Assembly: GCF_020042285.1 (NCBI RefSeq)
Contig: NZ_CP083388.1
Coordinates: forward strand, 1,452,001 to 1,516,000
DNA from: Ferruginibacter albus
GTDB lineage: Bacteria; Bacteroidota; Bacteroidia; Chitinophagales; Chitinophagaceae
Direction of reading: 5' to 3'
Length of the DNA: 64,000 nt
In this document: positions 17,853-25,666 of the stretch, piece after piece
Position numbering within the stretch: position 1 is the stretch's first letter
Layout of the letters: each line of letters begins with the position of its first letter
Program-made: the position numbers and the translations under genes
The notes under the pieces: generated by a model
What the model was told of the DNA's origin: nothing
Databases searched by the model: none
What the model saw: the letters and a program-made list of their open reading frames with translations, nothing else

Positions 17853-19685
17853 CTATTCTAAATAGCTTAGGCATTTTTTTATGTCAACACCTTTGCCTAA
17901 TACGGGCTTGAAAATATCTCCTAATTTTTTAACTCTTGGTAAAATATTGGCAATGGTAAAATCTGCAGGACTTAATCCTTTTTTAACCTCTTTCCATTGT
18001 AAAGGAGTGGAAACACTTGCCCCTTTTACAGGACGTAAACTATAGGCTGATGAAATAGTCTGTCCTCTTCTGTTTTGCAGATAATCTAAATAAATTTTAT
18101 TACTACCTCTTTTTTGAAGATTACGTTCAAGGCTGGTGAATTGTGGTAGTTGTTCATTTACTAACCTGCATAGAATATGAGCAAAGTTTTTTACTTCTTC
18201 ATAATTGTACTTTTTTTGCATCGGCACAAAAATATGTAAGCCTGTTGCCCCGGATGTTTTGCAATACGCACCTGCTTTAGCTTTGTCCAGTACTTTTTTA
18301 AATTGTAAAGCAGTTTCAATAACCTGGTCAAATGTATTTTTTTCAGAAGGATCAATGTCAATTATCATATAGTCGGGCTTGTCGGGAGATTGAATGGTTG
18401 AGTTCCATGGATTCAATTCAATGCATCCGAGATTATTTAAATAAGCTAACGTTGCTTTGTCATTGCAAATAATATAATCGATTTCTTTTTCAGCAGATTC
18501 TGAATATATCTTTTTTGATTTTATCCATGATGGCGCATCGGTTCCGGCATCTTTGTGAAAAAAACCTTTATCAGAAATTCCGTTGGGGTTGCGTTTCAGC
18601 GATTCTGGCCTGTCTTTTAAATAAGGTAAAATATAATCCGCCATTGATTGATAATAATCTATCATCATGCCTTTGGTGATTTTTTCTTTAGGCCAATACA
18701 ACTTGTTCCTGTTAGTAATAGCAACTTTGATCTTTCCAAAAGCAATTTCATTTTCATTGCTTGTTGCTGCAGGTTTTGTACTGTTTTTTTTCTTTAGCGA
18801 TAACATATCATTAATGGTTTTGTCTTCTCTTAAATGTAAAAAAATAGGGTGTCTCATTCTTCCGTCTTTTGTCCATTCGGTAAATTTTACTTCACAAACA
18901 TATTTTGGTTGCACCCATGTAACCGGCATATTTGTTTTAACTTTTTGTGTAAAAGGCGATCGGTCGATGATCAAGGGTTGTAATTTTTCATACACTTCTT
19001 TCAGTGATTTTTCATTGAAGCCTGAACCTGTGTGACCTGCGTATATTAATTCTCCGGTTTTCGCTATTGCCAATACCAAAGCGCCGAAATACCGGCGTGC
19101 GCCTGTGGGTTCAGTATATCCAACTATAATTACATCATCCGTGTTGTGGTGTTTTATTTTTAACCATTCTGATGAGCGTGTACCAGTAAGGTATAAGCCG
19201 TTCATCTTTTTTGCCATAATGCCTTCCAGTTCTTTTTGTATAGCGGCTTTAAAAAATGAGTTGCCGTTTTCTATAATGTGATCAGAGAATTTAATGATCG
19301 GATTTTTTGGGATTATTTTTTTTAATAATTTTTTTCTTTCGATTAAAGGCAATTCTGTTGTGCTCAGGCTATTTAAAGAGAGCAGATCAAAAACATAATA
19401 GCACATTGGGAAATGAGTATTGTTTTCATAATCCTGTAATTTTTGAAAATCAGATCTGCCTTGCTCATTCAATACTACTACCTCACCATCTAATATGGCT
19501 GCATGTTTTATTTTCTTTAATTCATTTGTTACTAAAGGATAGCGTTGAAGAAAGCTGATACCGTTGCGGGAGTATAGTTTGGTATCAGTGCCGTTTATTT
19601 CTGCTATGGCTCGATAACCATCCCATTTTATTTCAAACAACCAATCCTTGTCATCAAAAGATTGCTTGGTTTCTTTTGCCAACAT
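17853..19685 (-). CDS. ligD: DNA ligase D, ligase and polymerase/primase domains
   Basis: These 610 residues carry the ATP-dependent ligase domain first (catalytic Lys20 in FEIKWDGYRA, DGEVVV near 68, then KIKHHNTDDVIIVG) and an OB region. From about residue 330 follows the archaeo-eukaryotic primase-like polymerase domain (YILPYLKDRPESL, IIDIDPSE, KTSGATGLHIFVP). The frame stays open upstream to about 19739 and encodes HVDPSARKLAQFIKP, a typical LigD linker, so the true N-terminus is the phosphoesterase ORF at 19724-20335. The join is broken at a ten-A tract: eleven As would restore one LigD of about 830 residues. With Ku it performs bacterial non-homologous end joining. Confidence 0.9.
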   Translation of the reverse strand: MLAKETKQSFDDKDWLFEIKWDGYRAIAEINGTDTKLYSRNGISFLQRYPLVTNELKKIKHAAILDGEVVVLNEQGRSDFQKLQDYENNTHFPMCYYVFDLLSLNSLSTTELPLIERKKLLKKIIPKNPIIKFSDHIIENGNSFFKAAIQKELEGIMAKKMNGLYLTGTRSSEWLKIKHHNTDDVIIVGYTEPTGARRYFGALVLAIAKTGELIYAGHTGSGFNEKSLKEVYEKLQPLIIDRSPFTQKVKTNMPVTWVQPKYVCEVKFTEWTKDGRMRHPIFLHLREDKTINDMLSLKKKNSTKPAATSNENEIAFGKIKVAITNRNKLYWPKEKITKGMMIDYYQSMADYILPYLKDRPESLKRNPNGISDKGFFHKDAGTDAPSWIKSKKIYSESAEKEIDYIICNDKATLAYLNNLGCIELNPWNSTIQSPDKPDYMIIDIDPSEKNTFDQVIETALQFKKVLDKAKAGAYCKTSGATGLHIFVPMQKKYNYEEVKNFAHILCRLVNEQLPQFTSLERNLQKRGSNKIYLDYLQNRRGQTISSAYSLRPVKGASVSTPLQWKEVKKGLSPADFTIANILPRVKKLGDIFKPVLGKGVDIKKCLSYLE

Positions 19686-19723
19686 TGGCTTTATGAATTG
19701 TGCCAGCTTTCGTGCAGATGGAT

Positions 19724-20335
19724 CTACGTGCTTAAAGAATTTTTTTTTTCAGGTTTAGGATGGTCGTGGAGCCATTTATTGATGGGAGAGTTTTTTAATG
19801 TTTCTTTTTCACTGTCGTAAGATTTATCAACAGCATATTTATCCCGATGTTTGATCAGCAGCCAGGAATTATCTTCTTTATTTTTCAATTTGACCAAAGC
19901 AAATTCACCTTTTAATTTTTTTCCATGAAGAACAAATTTTAAATCACCTTTTTTTAAGCCTGCTCTTAATTTTTGTTCGCTGCTGTTTTTATCCTCAGAC
20001 TTGTCGATATCCGTATAAGTCCCTTTATCCCAAATTTCTACAATGCCTGCTCCATATCCTTCAGGAATAACCCCTTTAAAATCTTTATAATCATAAGGAT
20101 GATCTTCTACTTTCATAGCAAGACGTTTATCTGCAGGGTTTAAGGAAGGCCCTTTCGGCACTGCCCAACTTACGAGTACACCATTTAATTCTAACCTGAA
20201 ATCATAATGAAGATGTGATGCTTTATGACGCTGAATTACAAATGAAAGTGCCGCCGTTTTCTTTTTCGTGCTTTTACCGGCAGGCTCCGGCGTGTTTGCA
20301 AAGTTTCTTTTTTGCTGATACTTGCTTAAACTCAT
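19724..20335 (-). CDS. ligD: LigD 3'-phosphoesterase domain (separated from ligase by a frameshift)
   Basis: This 203-residue ORF is the N-terminal phosphoesterase domain of LigD, which trims 3' ends before joining: FVIQRHKASHLHYDFRLELN (the metal-site His, His and Asp region), VSWAVPKGPS, MKVEDHPYDYKDFKGVIPEG and EFALVKLK..SWLLIKHRD. It ends prematurely after an A10 run (19738-19747) at NSLST. One extra A would continue into KHVDPSARK and the ligase frame. ATG 20335 overlaps the ku stop by one base (TGATG), so ku and ligD are coupled. It may be a separate functional domain protein, a slippage-expressed gene, or a sequencing artefact. Confidence 0.88.
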   Translation of the reverse strand: MSLSKYQQKRNFANTPEPAGKSTKKKTAALSFVIQRHKASHLHYDFRLELNGVLVSWAVPKGPSLNPADKRLAMKVEDHPYDYKDFKGVIPEGYGAGIVEIWDKGTYTDIDKSEDKNSSEQKLRAGLKKGDLKFVLHGKKLKGEFALVKLKNKEDNSWLLIKHRDKYAVDKSYDSEKETLKNSPINKWLHDHPKPEKKNSLST

Positions 20336-21111
20336 CACGATACTTTTTTACGTTTGGGAGATAAACTTGCTTTTAATTGACTCATCAAGTCTTTAGTACT
20401 GTTGTGCACCACCTTTAGTTGTGGTTCCTTGGTAACTTTTCCTTTTGCTTTTGCTTTGATTATTTTAAGTAGTTGAGCAGTATAAGTGTCTTTGTATTCT
20501 TTTATATTGAAACGATGCGATAGTTGGTTGATAAGAGAGATTGCCATTTTTAACTCGCCCGGCTTAACAGTAGAACTTCGTGGAGGCTCAATTTCGGAAG
20601 TATCTCTTATTTCTTCTGCAAAACGAAGCCGATTTAAAAGAATGATATTGTTGGATGGACGTAATACTGCCAGGCTTTCTTTACTACGCATTACAAATGT
20701 TGCGACACCCACTTTTCCTGTTTTCTGTAACGCTTCATGTAATAACGAATATGCTTTTTCTCCCGATTTATCGGGGGCTAAATAATAAGGTGTTTCAAAA
20801 TAAACACTGTCAATTTCAGTAGCATTTACAAAATCTTCAATGCTGATTATTTTTGTTTTAATGGCGTTGGCAGATTCGAAATCTTTATCTGTGAGCACTA
20901 CATATCGATCATTTACTTTATAGCCTTTTACAATGTTTTCCCAATTCACTTCTTTACCTGTCTTTTCATTCACCCGCATGTAGCGTATGTTGGAGAGATC
21001 CTTCTTATCCAGCATATCAAGGTTCAATTCGCTGTCTTTGGTTGCGCTGAATAGTTTAACGGGAATGTTTACCAAGCCAAAGCCAATGGCGCCTGTCCAT
21101 ATTGGTCGCAT
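20335..21111 (-). CDS. ku: Ku protein, non-homologous end joining
   Basis: Bacterial Ku binds double-strand DNA ends and recruits LigD. The 258-residue protein has the core signature MRPIWTGAIGFGLVNIPVKL, YMRVNEKTGKEV, IDSVYFETPYYLAPDK, LAVLRPSNNIILLNRLRF and a basic C-terminal tail (LKASLSPKRKKVS). It is directly upstream of ligD with a one-base overlap and downstream of a lipoprotein gene by 18 bases. Length and domain order are normal. Confidence 0.96.
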   Translation of the reverse strand: MRPIWTGAIGFGLVNIPVKLFSATKDSELNLDMLDKKDLSNIRYMRVNEKTGKEVNWENIVKGYKVNDRYVVLTDKDFESANAIKTKIISIEDFVNATEIDSVYFETPYYLAPDKSGEKAYSLLHEALQKTGKVGVATFVMRSKESLAVLRPSNNIILLNRLRFAEEIRDTSEIEPPRSSTVKPGELKMAISLINQLSHRFNIKEYKDTYTAQLLKIIKAKAKGKVTKEPQLKVVHNSTKDLMSQLKASLSPKRKKVS

Positions 21112-21129
21112 ACATAAAGTTTTAGAAGT

Positions 21130-21756
21130 TTATATCACTTTTTTCTTCGCCATATCTTTTACAATCTTATTGCCATATTCCTGCGCAAGACTTTCGGAAG
21201 AAGAAGGATCAAATGCTTTTGTTTGAACAGAGTAGATCAATTCACTGCTTTTAACATCATAAAAATTGCTTTCCCAAAAATATTGAGTGCTTACATCATA
21301 ATAACCCGGCATGTATACCCTATCGTAAATAGTAGAATAATAACCCCAGAAACGATGATAATAGGCACCGACAGGAACATAATTCACTGTGCCCGGTACA
21401 TAGTTCTGCTCCTTTTGTTTATTAAGTAAAACAATGGTGAGTACGGCATTATAACCGGATGAACTTAATCTGGATACGATCTCATCTTCACTTAATTTCT
21501 TAAAAGCATTAGGTCCATATTGCTCCATTGCACTCACAGCATCATATCCGTGGTCTTTTAAATTGTCTACTAGCCGACTTTCCATTAATGTACGTAGCTG
21601 CCTGTCTTTTTCATTAATGATACCAATCACAATGATCTTATGGTGTTGTTCTTTTCCTGCATTGTCGGCGCTCCAGGAAGAAGTGATCCTTGTACTGCCG
21701 CACGATAATAAGAATAGCAATAATGAAAGTAGAGGAAATATCTTTACTGTTTTCAT
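21130..21756 (-). CDS. DUF4136-like lipoprotein
   Basis: The 208-residue lipoprotein has lipid Cys19 (LFLLSC) followed by GSTRITSSWSADNAG, a start typical of DUF4136-like envelope lipoproteins. A Tyr-rich central stretch (VGAYYHRFWGYYSTIYDRV) and the closing VQTKAFDPSSSESLAQEY fit that group. It is probably attached to the outer membrane. It lies just upstream of ku on the same strand, 18 bases apart, perhaps by operon sharing rather than function. Confidence 0.65.
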   Translation of the reverse strand: MKTVKIFPLLSLLLFLLSCGSTRITSSWSADNAGKEQHHKIIVIGIINEKDRQLRTLMESRLVDNLKDHGYDAVSAMEQYGPNAFKKLSEDEIVSRLSSSGYNAVLTIVLLNKQKEQNYVPGTVNYVPVGAYYHRFWGYYSTIYDRVYMPGYYDVSTQYFWESNFYDVKSSELIYSVQTKAFDPSSSESLAQEYGNKIVKDMAKKKVI

Positions 21757-21770
21757 ACAACAAATTTTAG

Positions 21771-22007
21771 TTATGCACTAATATTGCTTTTGTTGTGATA
21801 GTAATAGCGAAGATGTTTTGGATTCCTGAATGTTTTTATTGATTCTACTGCTTCATCTTTATAATCCATCTCAACAAAAAAATCTTCTAAGCAATAAAAA
21901 ACATGCAAATGATCCTTTTCTTCTTTTTCGCCAATTACAAAACCCAACATATCCAATGTTTGTAGTTGCAGTTCTTTTGGTTGTGTCTTAAATTCAGATA
22001 GCGTCAT
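21771..22007 (-). CDS. hypothetical protein
   Basis: This 78-residue acidic protein (FKTQPKELQLQTLDMLGFVI, HVFYCLEDFFVEMDYKDEAV) has no signal peptide or membrane segment. I recognise no family. The start ATG at 22007 is 14 bases after the DoxX stop on the same strand, so the two are probably co-transcribed. Confidence 0.55.
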   Translation of the reverse strand: MTLSEFKTQPKELQLQTLDMLGFVIGEKEEKDHLHVFYCLEDFFVEMDYKDEAVESIKTFRNPKHLRYYYHNKSNISA

Positions 22008-22021
22008 AAAATAGATTTTAT

Positions 22022-22453
22022 TTATAGTAATATTCTTTTGATATAATAATCCATTGAAAACTTACCGGGACCAAGAGTTGCGAATAAGATAAGCAAGGCC
22101 AGTATTACGATCGATAGTACTAATTCTCCGGGAGCAACTCCTGTTCTTGTGTTAACAAATAAAACGGCGCCCAGCAATATTGGAATTTGCGCCCACACGG
22201 AAATTTTTGTAAATAATCCTAATGTGATGAATGTGCCGCCTAATAAGTTTGCCCATGTAATAATAAAGGTTAACAGCCCATTGGTGTTAATCATATTTAA
22301 CCGGCTGTTCAAGATCATTTCATTTAAAACGGCAGGGTTGGTTACAAAATATAATCCTTTCAGCACTAAAAAAAATCCCAGTGCAACCCTTAGGAGTATA
22401 AGATATACGGGATGTGTATCGTCCCATTTTCTTACTTCGTATGTTATATTCAT
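22022..22453 (-). CDS. DoxX family membrane protein
   Basis: The 143-residue protein has four hydrophobic helices in the DoxX arrangement (YLILLRVALGFFLVLKGLYF, LLTFIITWANLLGGTFITLG, IPILLGAVLFVN, LSIVILALLILFATLGPG). DoxX-type inner-membrane proteins are linked to redox and thiol stress; the activity here is unknown. A TGGCATGTTTATTGG element lies 59 bases upstream (22498-22514). A second, diverged DoxX-like gene is at 50731. Confidence 0.8.
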   Translation of the reverse strand: MNITYEVRKWDDTHPVYLILLRVALGFFLVLKGLYFVTNPAVLNEMILNSRLNMINTNGLLTFIITWANLLGGTFITLGLFTKISVWAQIPILLGAVLFVNTRTGVAPGELVLSIVILALLILFATLGPGKFSMDYYIKRILL

Positions 22454-22517
22454 AAAAAGAATTTTAGGTTAAGAAATGATAGGCTCTATATTGTAATTTC
22501 CAATAAACATGCCATGG

Positions 22518-22847
22518 TTATTTTGCGATCAGTATCAATACCAACAGGATAATAATAATGGCGCCTACAGATAGATAAACCCCGCCATTGTCTTTTTTAT
22601 CTGTTTCTTTTTGCATCTGCCTTAGTTCCTTGTAAATGCTTTTTCTTTCTTTTGCAGAAAGCTTTGTGAAATCCATTGCCTGGATTTCCAGCACTCTTTT
22701 TTGGATCTGCAGCATACGTAAGCTATCATCATTTATTGTGATGGTTTTAAAAGCCGGGTTATAAATAAAAGAACTGGATAAAGCCGGCTGTTCAAATGTT
22801 ATCAGCAGTATCATTCCTAATGCGATAAATAAATTTCTCTTGTTCAT
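22518..22847 (-). CDS. small secreted protein with C-terminal membrane anchor
   Basis: The 109-residue protein has an N-terminal signal-like segment (LFIALGMILLITFEQPALSS), a charged coiled-coil-like middle (LQIQKRVLEIQAMDFTKLSA then KERKSIYKELRQMQKE) and a C-terminal hydrophobic helix (YLSVGAIIIILLVLILIAK). No family is recognised. The layout suggests a membrane-tethered periplasmic coiled coil. An AGGCATCTAATTTGATT element lies 48 bases upstream (22881-22897). Confidence 0.55.
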   Translation of the reverse strand: MNKRNLFIALGMILLITFEQPALSSSFIYNPAFKTITINDDSLRMLQIQKRVLEIQAMDFTKLSAKERKSIYKELRQMQKETDKKDNGGVYLSVGAIIIILLVLILIAK

Positions 22848-22946
22848 AAAATAAAGTTTAATTGACTACTATAATAAGTTAATCAAATTAGATGCCTTTA
22901 ATAATTATCGAAGAAAAATGCAGAAGATGTAGAGAAATATCCTCGG

Positions 22947-23420
22947 TTAATTGTAATTAAACTGGGGCTGCATGTTCATGTATTTTTTTATCACTTCATG
23001 GCCGATCATCAGTGCAGCATATTGATTGGATATTAATTGGCGGTTAGTGCCTGCAATCGCCTGTTTATAGGTTAAAGCATGTGCATAAGCTTTTTGTACG
23101 GCAATCTCACTTCGTTCACAAGAACGTAAAATGGCGTCTTTATCTTTCCCTGTGAATAAGGATTTAAAGTCAGTCCAAAGCTTATAGATCTTCCCTTTCT
23201 GTGAATGAGGTTTTATAGGTACACCACCTAATGATTTTATTCCCTGGTTCAACTCTTTTACATAACGTTTGCTTTCCGTTTGCATTTTTAAAAAAAGCCC
23301 ATACAAATTAATATCAATTTCCTTGATCTCTTCTGCTGCCTGTTTGTATGCTTTTATCCGGTCGCTGTTTATTTTTATAAGATCTCTGAGGATCTCTATA
23401 GTATGTATATCTGCTGACAT
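22947..23420 (-). CDS. PA2169 family four-helix-bundle protein
   Basis: The 157-residue helical protein matches the PA2169/DUF2383 family of ferritin-like bundles: IEILRDLIKINSDRIKAYKQ, MQTESKRYVKELNQGIKSLG, then RSCERSEIAVQKAYAHALTY and MIGHEVIKKYMN. The biochemical role is unknown; members often occur with general-stress genes, as here. Cytosolic by sequence. It is divergent from the response regulator at 23647. Confidence 0.85.
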   Translation of the reverse strand: MSADIHTIEILRDLIKINSDRIKAYKQAAEEIKEIDINLYGLFLKMQTESKRYVKELNQGIKSLGGVPIKPHSQKGKIYKLWTDFKSLFTGKDKDAILRSCERSEIAVQKAYAHALTYKQAIAGTNRQLISNQYAALMIGHEVIKKYMNMQPQFNYN

Positions 23421-23546
23421 TAATTTCTCTTTAAATAATAATGCGCCAATTACATACCAGTATTAATGCTTCGGCCATGAATTGGGTTTTGTAGATGAAT
23501 TTTCACATCAGGCAAATAAATGGGAAAGAAGCTACTCAAATTGTTT

Positions 23547-23564
23547 TGTGGATTTTGTTCCACA
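23547..23564 (+). promoter_or_regulatory. palindrome TGTGGA-N6-TCCACA upstream of a response regulator
   Basis: TGTGGA and TCCACA form an inverted repeat, and the right half extends to GTTCCACACT, whose reverse complement occurs upstream of the sigma-54 activator at 47371-47380. It lies about 85 bases before the response-regulator ATG. It may be an activator binding site. Confidence 0.4.
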
Positions 23565-23646
23565 CTTTCACGTCAATTTATACTTTATTGTGAGAAAAAA
23601 CATGTGGTACTGTTTTTGGAAATTTATCAATAAAACTAAAACAGCC

Positions 23647-23997
23647 ATGAACATTTTAATTCTTGATGATGACAAAGACCTATGCGTTTTACTAAAAACC
23701 TTTTTTGAAAAGAAAGGACATGTGGTGCACATCGCCAATTCATTGGTAGATGGATTGAATATTATTGATCATCATATGCCATCCATCGTTTTTATCGATA
23801 ATTATCTTCCCGATGGGGAAGGTTGGAAGGCAGCACAAACAATTAAAGTTAAATATCCCTCACTTAACATCAACCTGATGTCTGCAAAGGATAGAAGCTT
23901 TAATTCATTGGAAGAATATGAAAATGTAGTGTGGGAAAAACCTATTTCGGTTCAACAACTGGAAACCTATTTACAGTTTTTAAAATTGGAGGTATAA
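23647..23997 (+). CDS. single-domain response regulator
   Basis: I chose ATG 23647 (116 residues, MNILILDDDKDLCVLL); the ORF upstream to 23482 is not receiver-like. The acidic pocket is DDD near residues 7-9 and the phospho-acceptor is Asp51 in FIDNYLPDGEG, with Lys in WEKPIS near the C-terminus. No output domain is present, so it relays a signal or acts by protein contact. It is similar in sequence to the receiver at 46763 (FLDNHLPDGTG). It is followed after one base by the HMA-AraC regulator, which may be its partner. Confidence 0.88.
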   Translation: MNILILDDDKDLCVLLKTFFEKKGHVVHIANSLVDGLNIIDHHMPSIVFIDNYLPDGEGWKAAQTIKVKYPSLNINLMSAKDRSFNSLEEYENVVWEKPISVQQLETYLQFLKLEV

Positions 23998-23998
23998 T

Positions 23999-24559
23999 AT
24001 GACATTATTCATTAGAAATATGGCCTGTGATTGTTGTAAAGTGCTGGTAGAAGAAGAACTGGAAAAATTGGGAGTGCATCCTCAAAAAATCGAATTGGGG
24101 GAAGTGCATCTAAAAGAAGACGAACTCCCTGTAAAAAAGCAAAAGCAATTTACTGAAGCAATAAAAAGAGCAGGACTGGAGATTGTTGAAAATAAAAAAG
24201 GAATATTACTGGAAAAAATCAAACAGCTCATTCATGAATATGTAAATAACTCAAAGGAAAAAAATTCCATGAACTTATCTACTTATTTAAGTAAAGCATT
24301 GCATTATGACTATGCATATCTCACTAATTTCTTTTCTGAAATGGAAGCAACTACTATTGAACAATACGTTATTGCACTTAAAATTGAAAAAGTAAAAGAA
24401 TTAATCTTGTTTGATGAATTGACATTGACAGAGATAGCATACAAACTGCACTACAGCAGTGTGGCACATCTGTCCAATCAATTTAAAAAGGTTACAGGTT
24501 TAACGCCTTCTCATTTTAGAAAATTGAAAGAAAAAAGAGAAGATGTAAAAGTTGCCTGA
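23999..24559 (+). CDS. AraC-type regulator with N-terminal HMA-like domain
   Basis: The 186-residue protein begins with a heavy-metal-associated-like fold: LFIRNMACDCCKVLVEEELE (Cys10, Cys12, Cys13), then LGVHPQKIELGEVHL and AIKRAGLEIVENKK. The C-terminal half is an AraC helix-turn-helix pair (LSKALHYDYAYLTNFFSE, TLTEIAYKLHYSSVAHLSNQ, FKKVTGLTPSHFRKL). It probably binds DNA and may sense copper or another thiophilic metal through the Cys cluster; metal sensing is inferred. The stop of the receiver and this start are one base apart, so the two are co-translated. Confidence 0.85.
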   Translation: MTLFIRNMACDCCKVLVEEELEKLGVHPQKIELGEVHLKEDELPVKKQKQFTEAIKRAGLEIVENKKGILLEKIKQLIHEYVNNSKEKNSMNLSTYLSKALHYDYAYLTNFFSEMEATTIEQYVIALKIEKVKELILFDELTLTEIAYKLHYSSVAHLSNQFKKVTGLTPSHFRKLKEKREDVKVA

Positions 24560-24561
24560 TA

Positions 24562-24873
24562 TTAGACTGCTTCTTTTGGCTCAATGCTAATATATCCTGT
24601 AGGTTGCTTAATAACGAGCCATTTCATCGGCACATAAGTAATGCGTTCTTCTTTAGCATCAAACATATCGGGCAGGTCGTTAGAAGCAAGATCACTGATA
24701 ATATAAATAGTAGCCAGGTTATCGCTGGTAACGATCTGTACATTAGCGTTGATGCTTGTTATATTGTCATTTAAATTGTATTCTACAATAGCAGTGAAAC
24801 TGATTGCCTTATTAGGTTTTTTAAGTCCAAAGTCAAGAATAAAAGCAGTAAGGTTTTGAAGTGATTCTTTCAT
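24562..24873 (-). CDS. hypothetical protein
   Basis: I chose ATG 24873 (103 residues, MKESLQNLTAF) over the GTG at 24897. The sequence has alternating strands (ISFTAIVEYNLNDNITSINA, VQIVTSDNLATIYIIS) and ends WLVIKQPTGYISIEPKEAV. No family is recognised and no signal peptide is seen. It is convergent with the HMA-AraC gene, with two bases between the stops. Confidence 0.5.
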   Translation of the reverse strand: MKESLQNLTAFILDFGLKKPNKAISFTAIVEYNLNDNITSINANVQIVTSDNLATIYIISDLASNDLPDMFDAKEERITYVPMKWLVIKQPTGYISIEPKEAV

Positions 24874-25099
24874 TTTAATAATAGAGTAATTTTTCACATA
24901 TGCATCGCCGTTAGCTTAGATAAAATAGGGAGCTTGATGGAAATCCAAACTCCCTGACAAATCATACCTGAGAAAAAAATTTATACAAGTTAAATTTGTT
25001 TTTAATGTCAATAATTACATGATTTTTAGAAAAGCTTACATAATTTTTTGTCTATCTGTTTTAAGCTAACTAATTAGAATAAGCCAATTATAAATGATA

Positions 25100-25116
25100 T
25101 GGCATGGTTTTTTTAC
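25100..25116 (+). promoter_or_regulatory. TGGCATGGTTTT element (sigma-54-like -24 region)
   Basis: TGGCATGGTTTT lies 35 bases before the ATG of the stress-type flavin gene at 25136. It is identical over 12 bases to elements at 14972-14988 (minus) and 27947-27963. The expected -12 GC is absent (TT), so this may be a variant sigma-54 site or another factor's site. Confidence 0.45.
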
Positions 25117-25135
25117 TATCTAATAAAAAATAAGT

Positions 25136-25663
25136 ATGGGTACTATTCATAATCTTCAAAATAAAGAGGCGATTGAAAAGATGAAAGAACTGGTGAAAGA
25201 AATAAATATATGCATGTTTTGTTCTGTAGGTGAAGAACAGTTTTTAGATGCCAGACCAATGGCGACATTAAAAGTAGATGATGATGGAGACCTTTGGTTT
25301 TTTAGTTCTGCTGAAAGCACTAAGAATACAGAATTAAATAAAGATGAACATGTGCAGTTGATCTATTCCAAACCTTCTTCCTCTCGGTTTCTTACTATTT
25401 ACGGGAAGGCATTTGTTTCAAAAGATAAAAATAAGATAGAAGAGTTGTGGACGGACCTGGCACGAGCATGGTTTAAAAACGGGAAAGATGATCCTGCTCT
25501 TTCTGTGATACGTGTAACACCTGCTAAAGTACATTATTGGGATACACAGCATGGTAAAATGATATCCTTATTTAAAATAGCGGCTTCTGTAATAGGCGAT
25601 AAAACAATGGATGATGGTGTGGAAGGAGATTTAAAAATTGAAAACGATGGAGGAATTCTATAG
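25136..25663 (+). CDS. general stress protein 26-like pyridoxamine 5'-phosphate oxidase family protein
   Basis: The 175-residue split-barrel protein fits the general stress protein 26 group: ICMFCSVGEEQFLDARPMAT, DDDGDLWFFSSAESTKNTEL, VQLIYSKPSSSRFLTIYGKA and VIRVTPAKVHYWDTQHGKM. Members bind FMN or FAD and are induced by stress; the substrate is unknown. Cytosolic. It sits directly after a TGGCATGG element and three bases before the AI-2E-type permease gene, so the two form a transcription unit. Confidence 0.88.
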   Translation: MGTIHNLQNKEAIEKMKELVKEINICMFCSVGEEQFLDARPMATLKVDDDGDLWFFSSAESTKNTELNKDEHVQLIYSKPSSSRFLTIYGKAFVSKDKNKIEELWTDLARAWFKNGKDDPALSVIRVTPAKVHYWDTQHGKMISLFKIAASVIGDKTMDDGVEGDLKIENDGGIL

Positions 25664-25666
25664 CAT

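Noticed and set aside
24928..24957. Hairpin GGGAG..CTCCC between divergent genes
   Set aside because: The stem is short, no T-run follows in either direction, and no gene ends there, so I do not call it a terminator.
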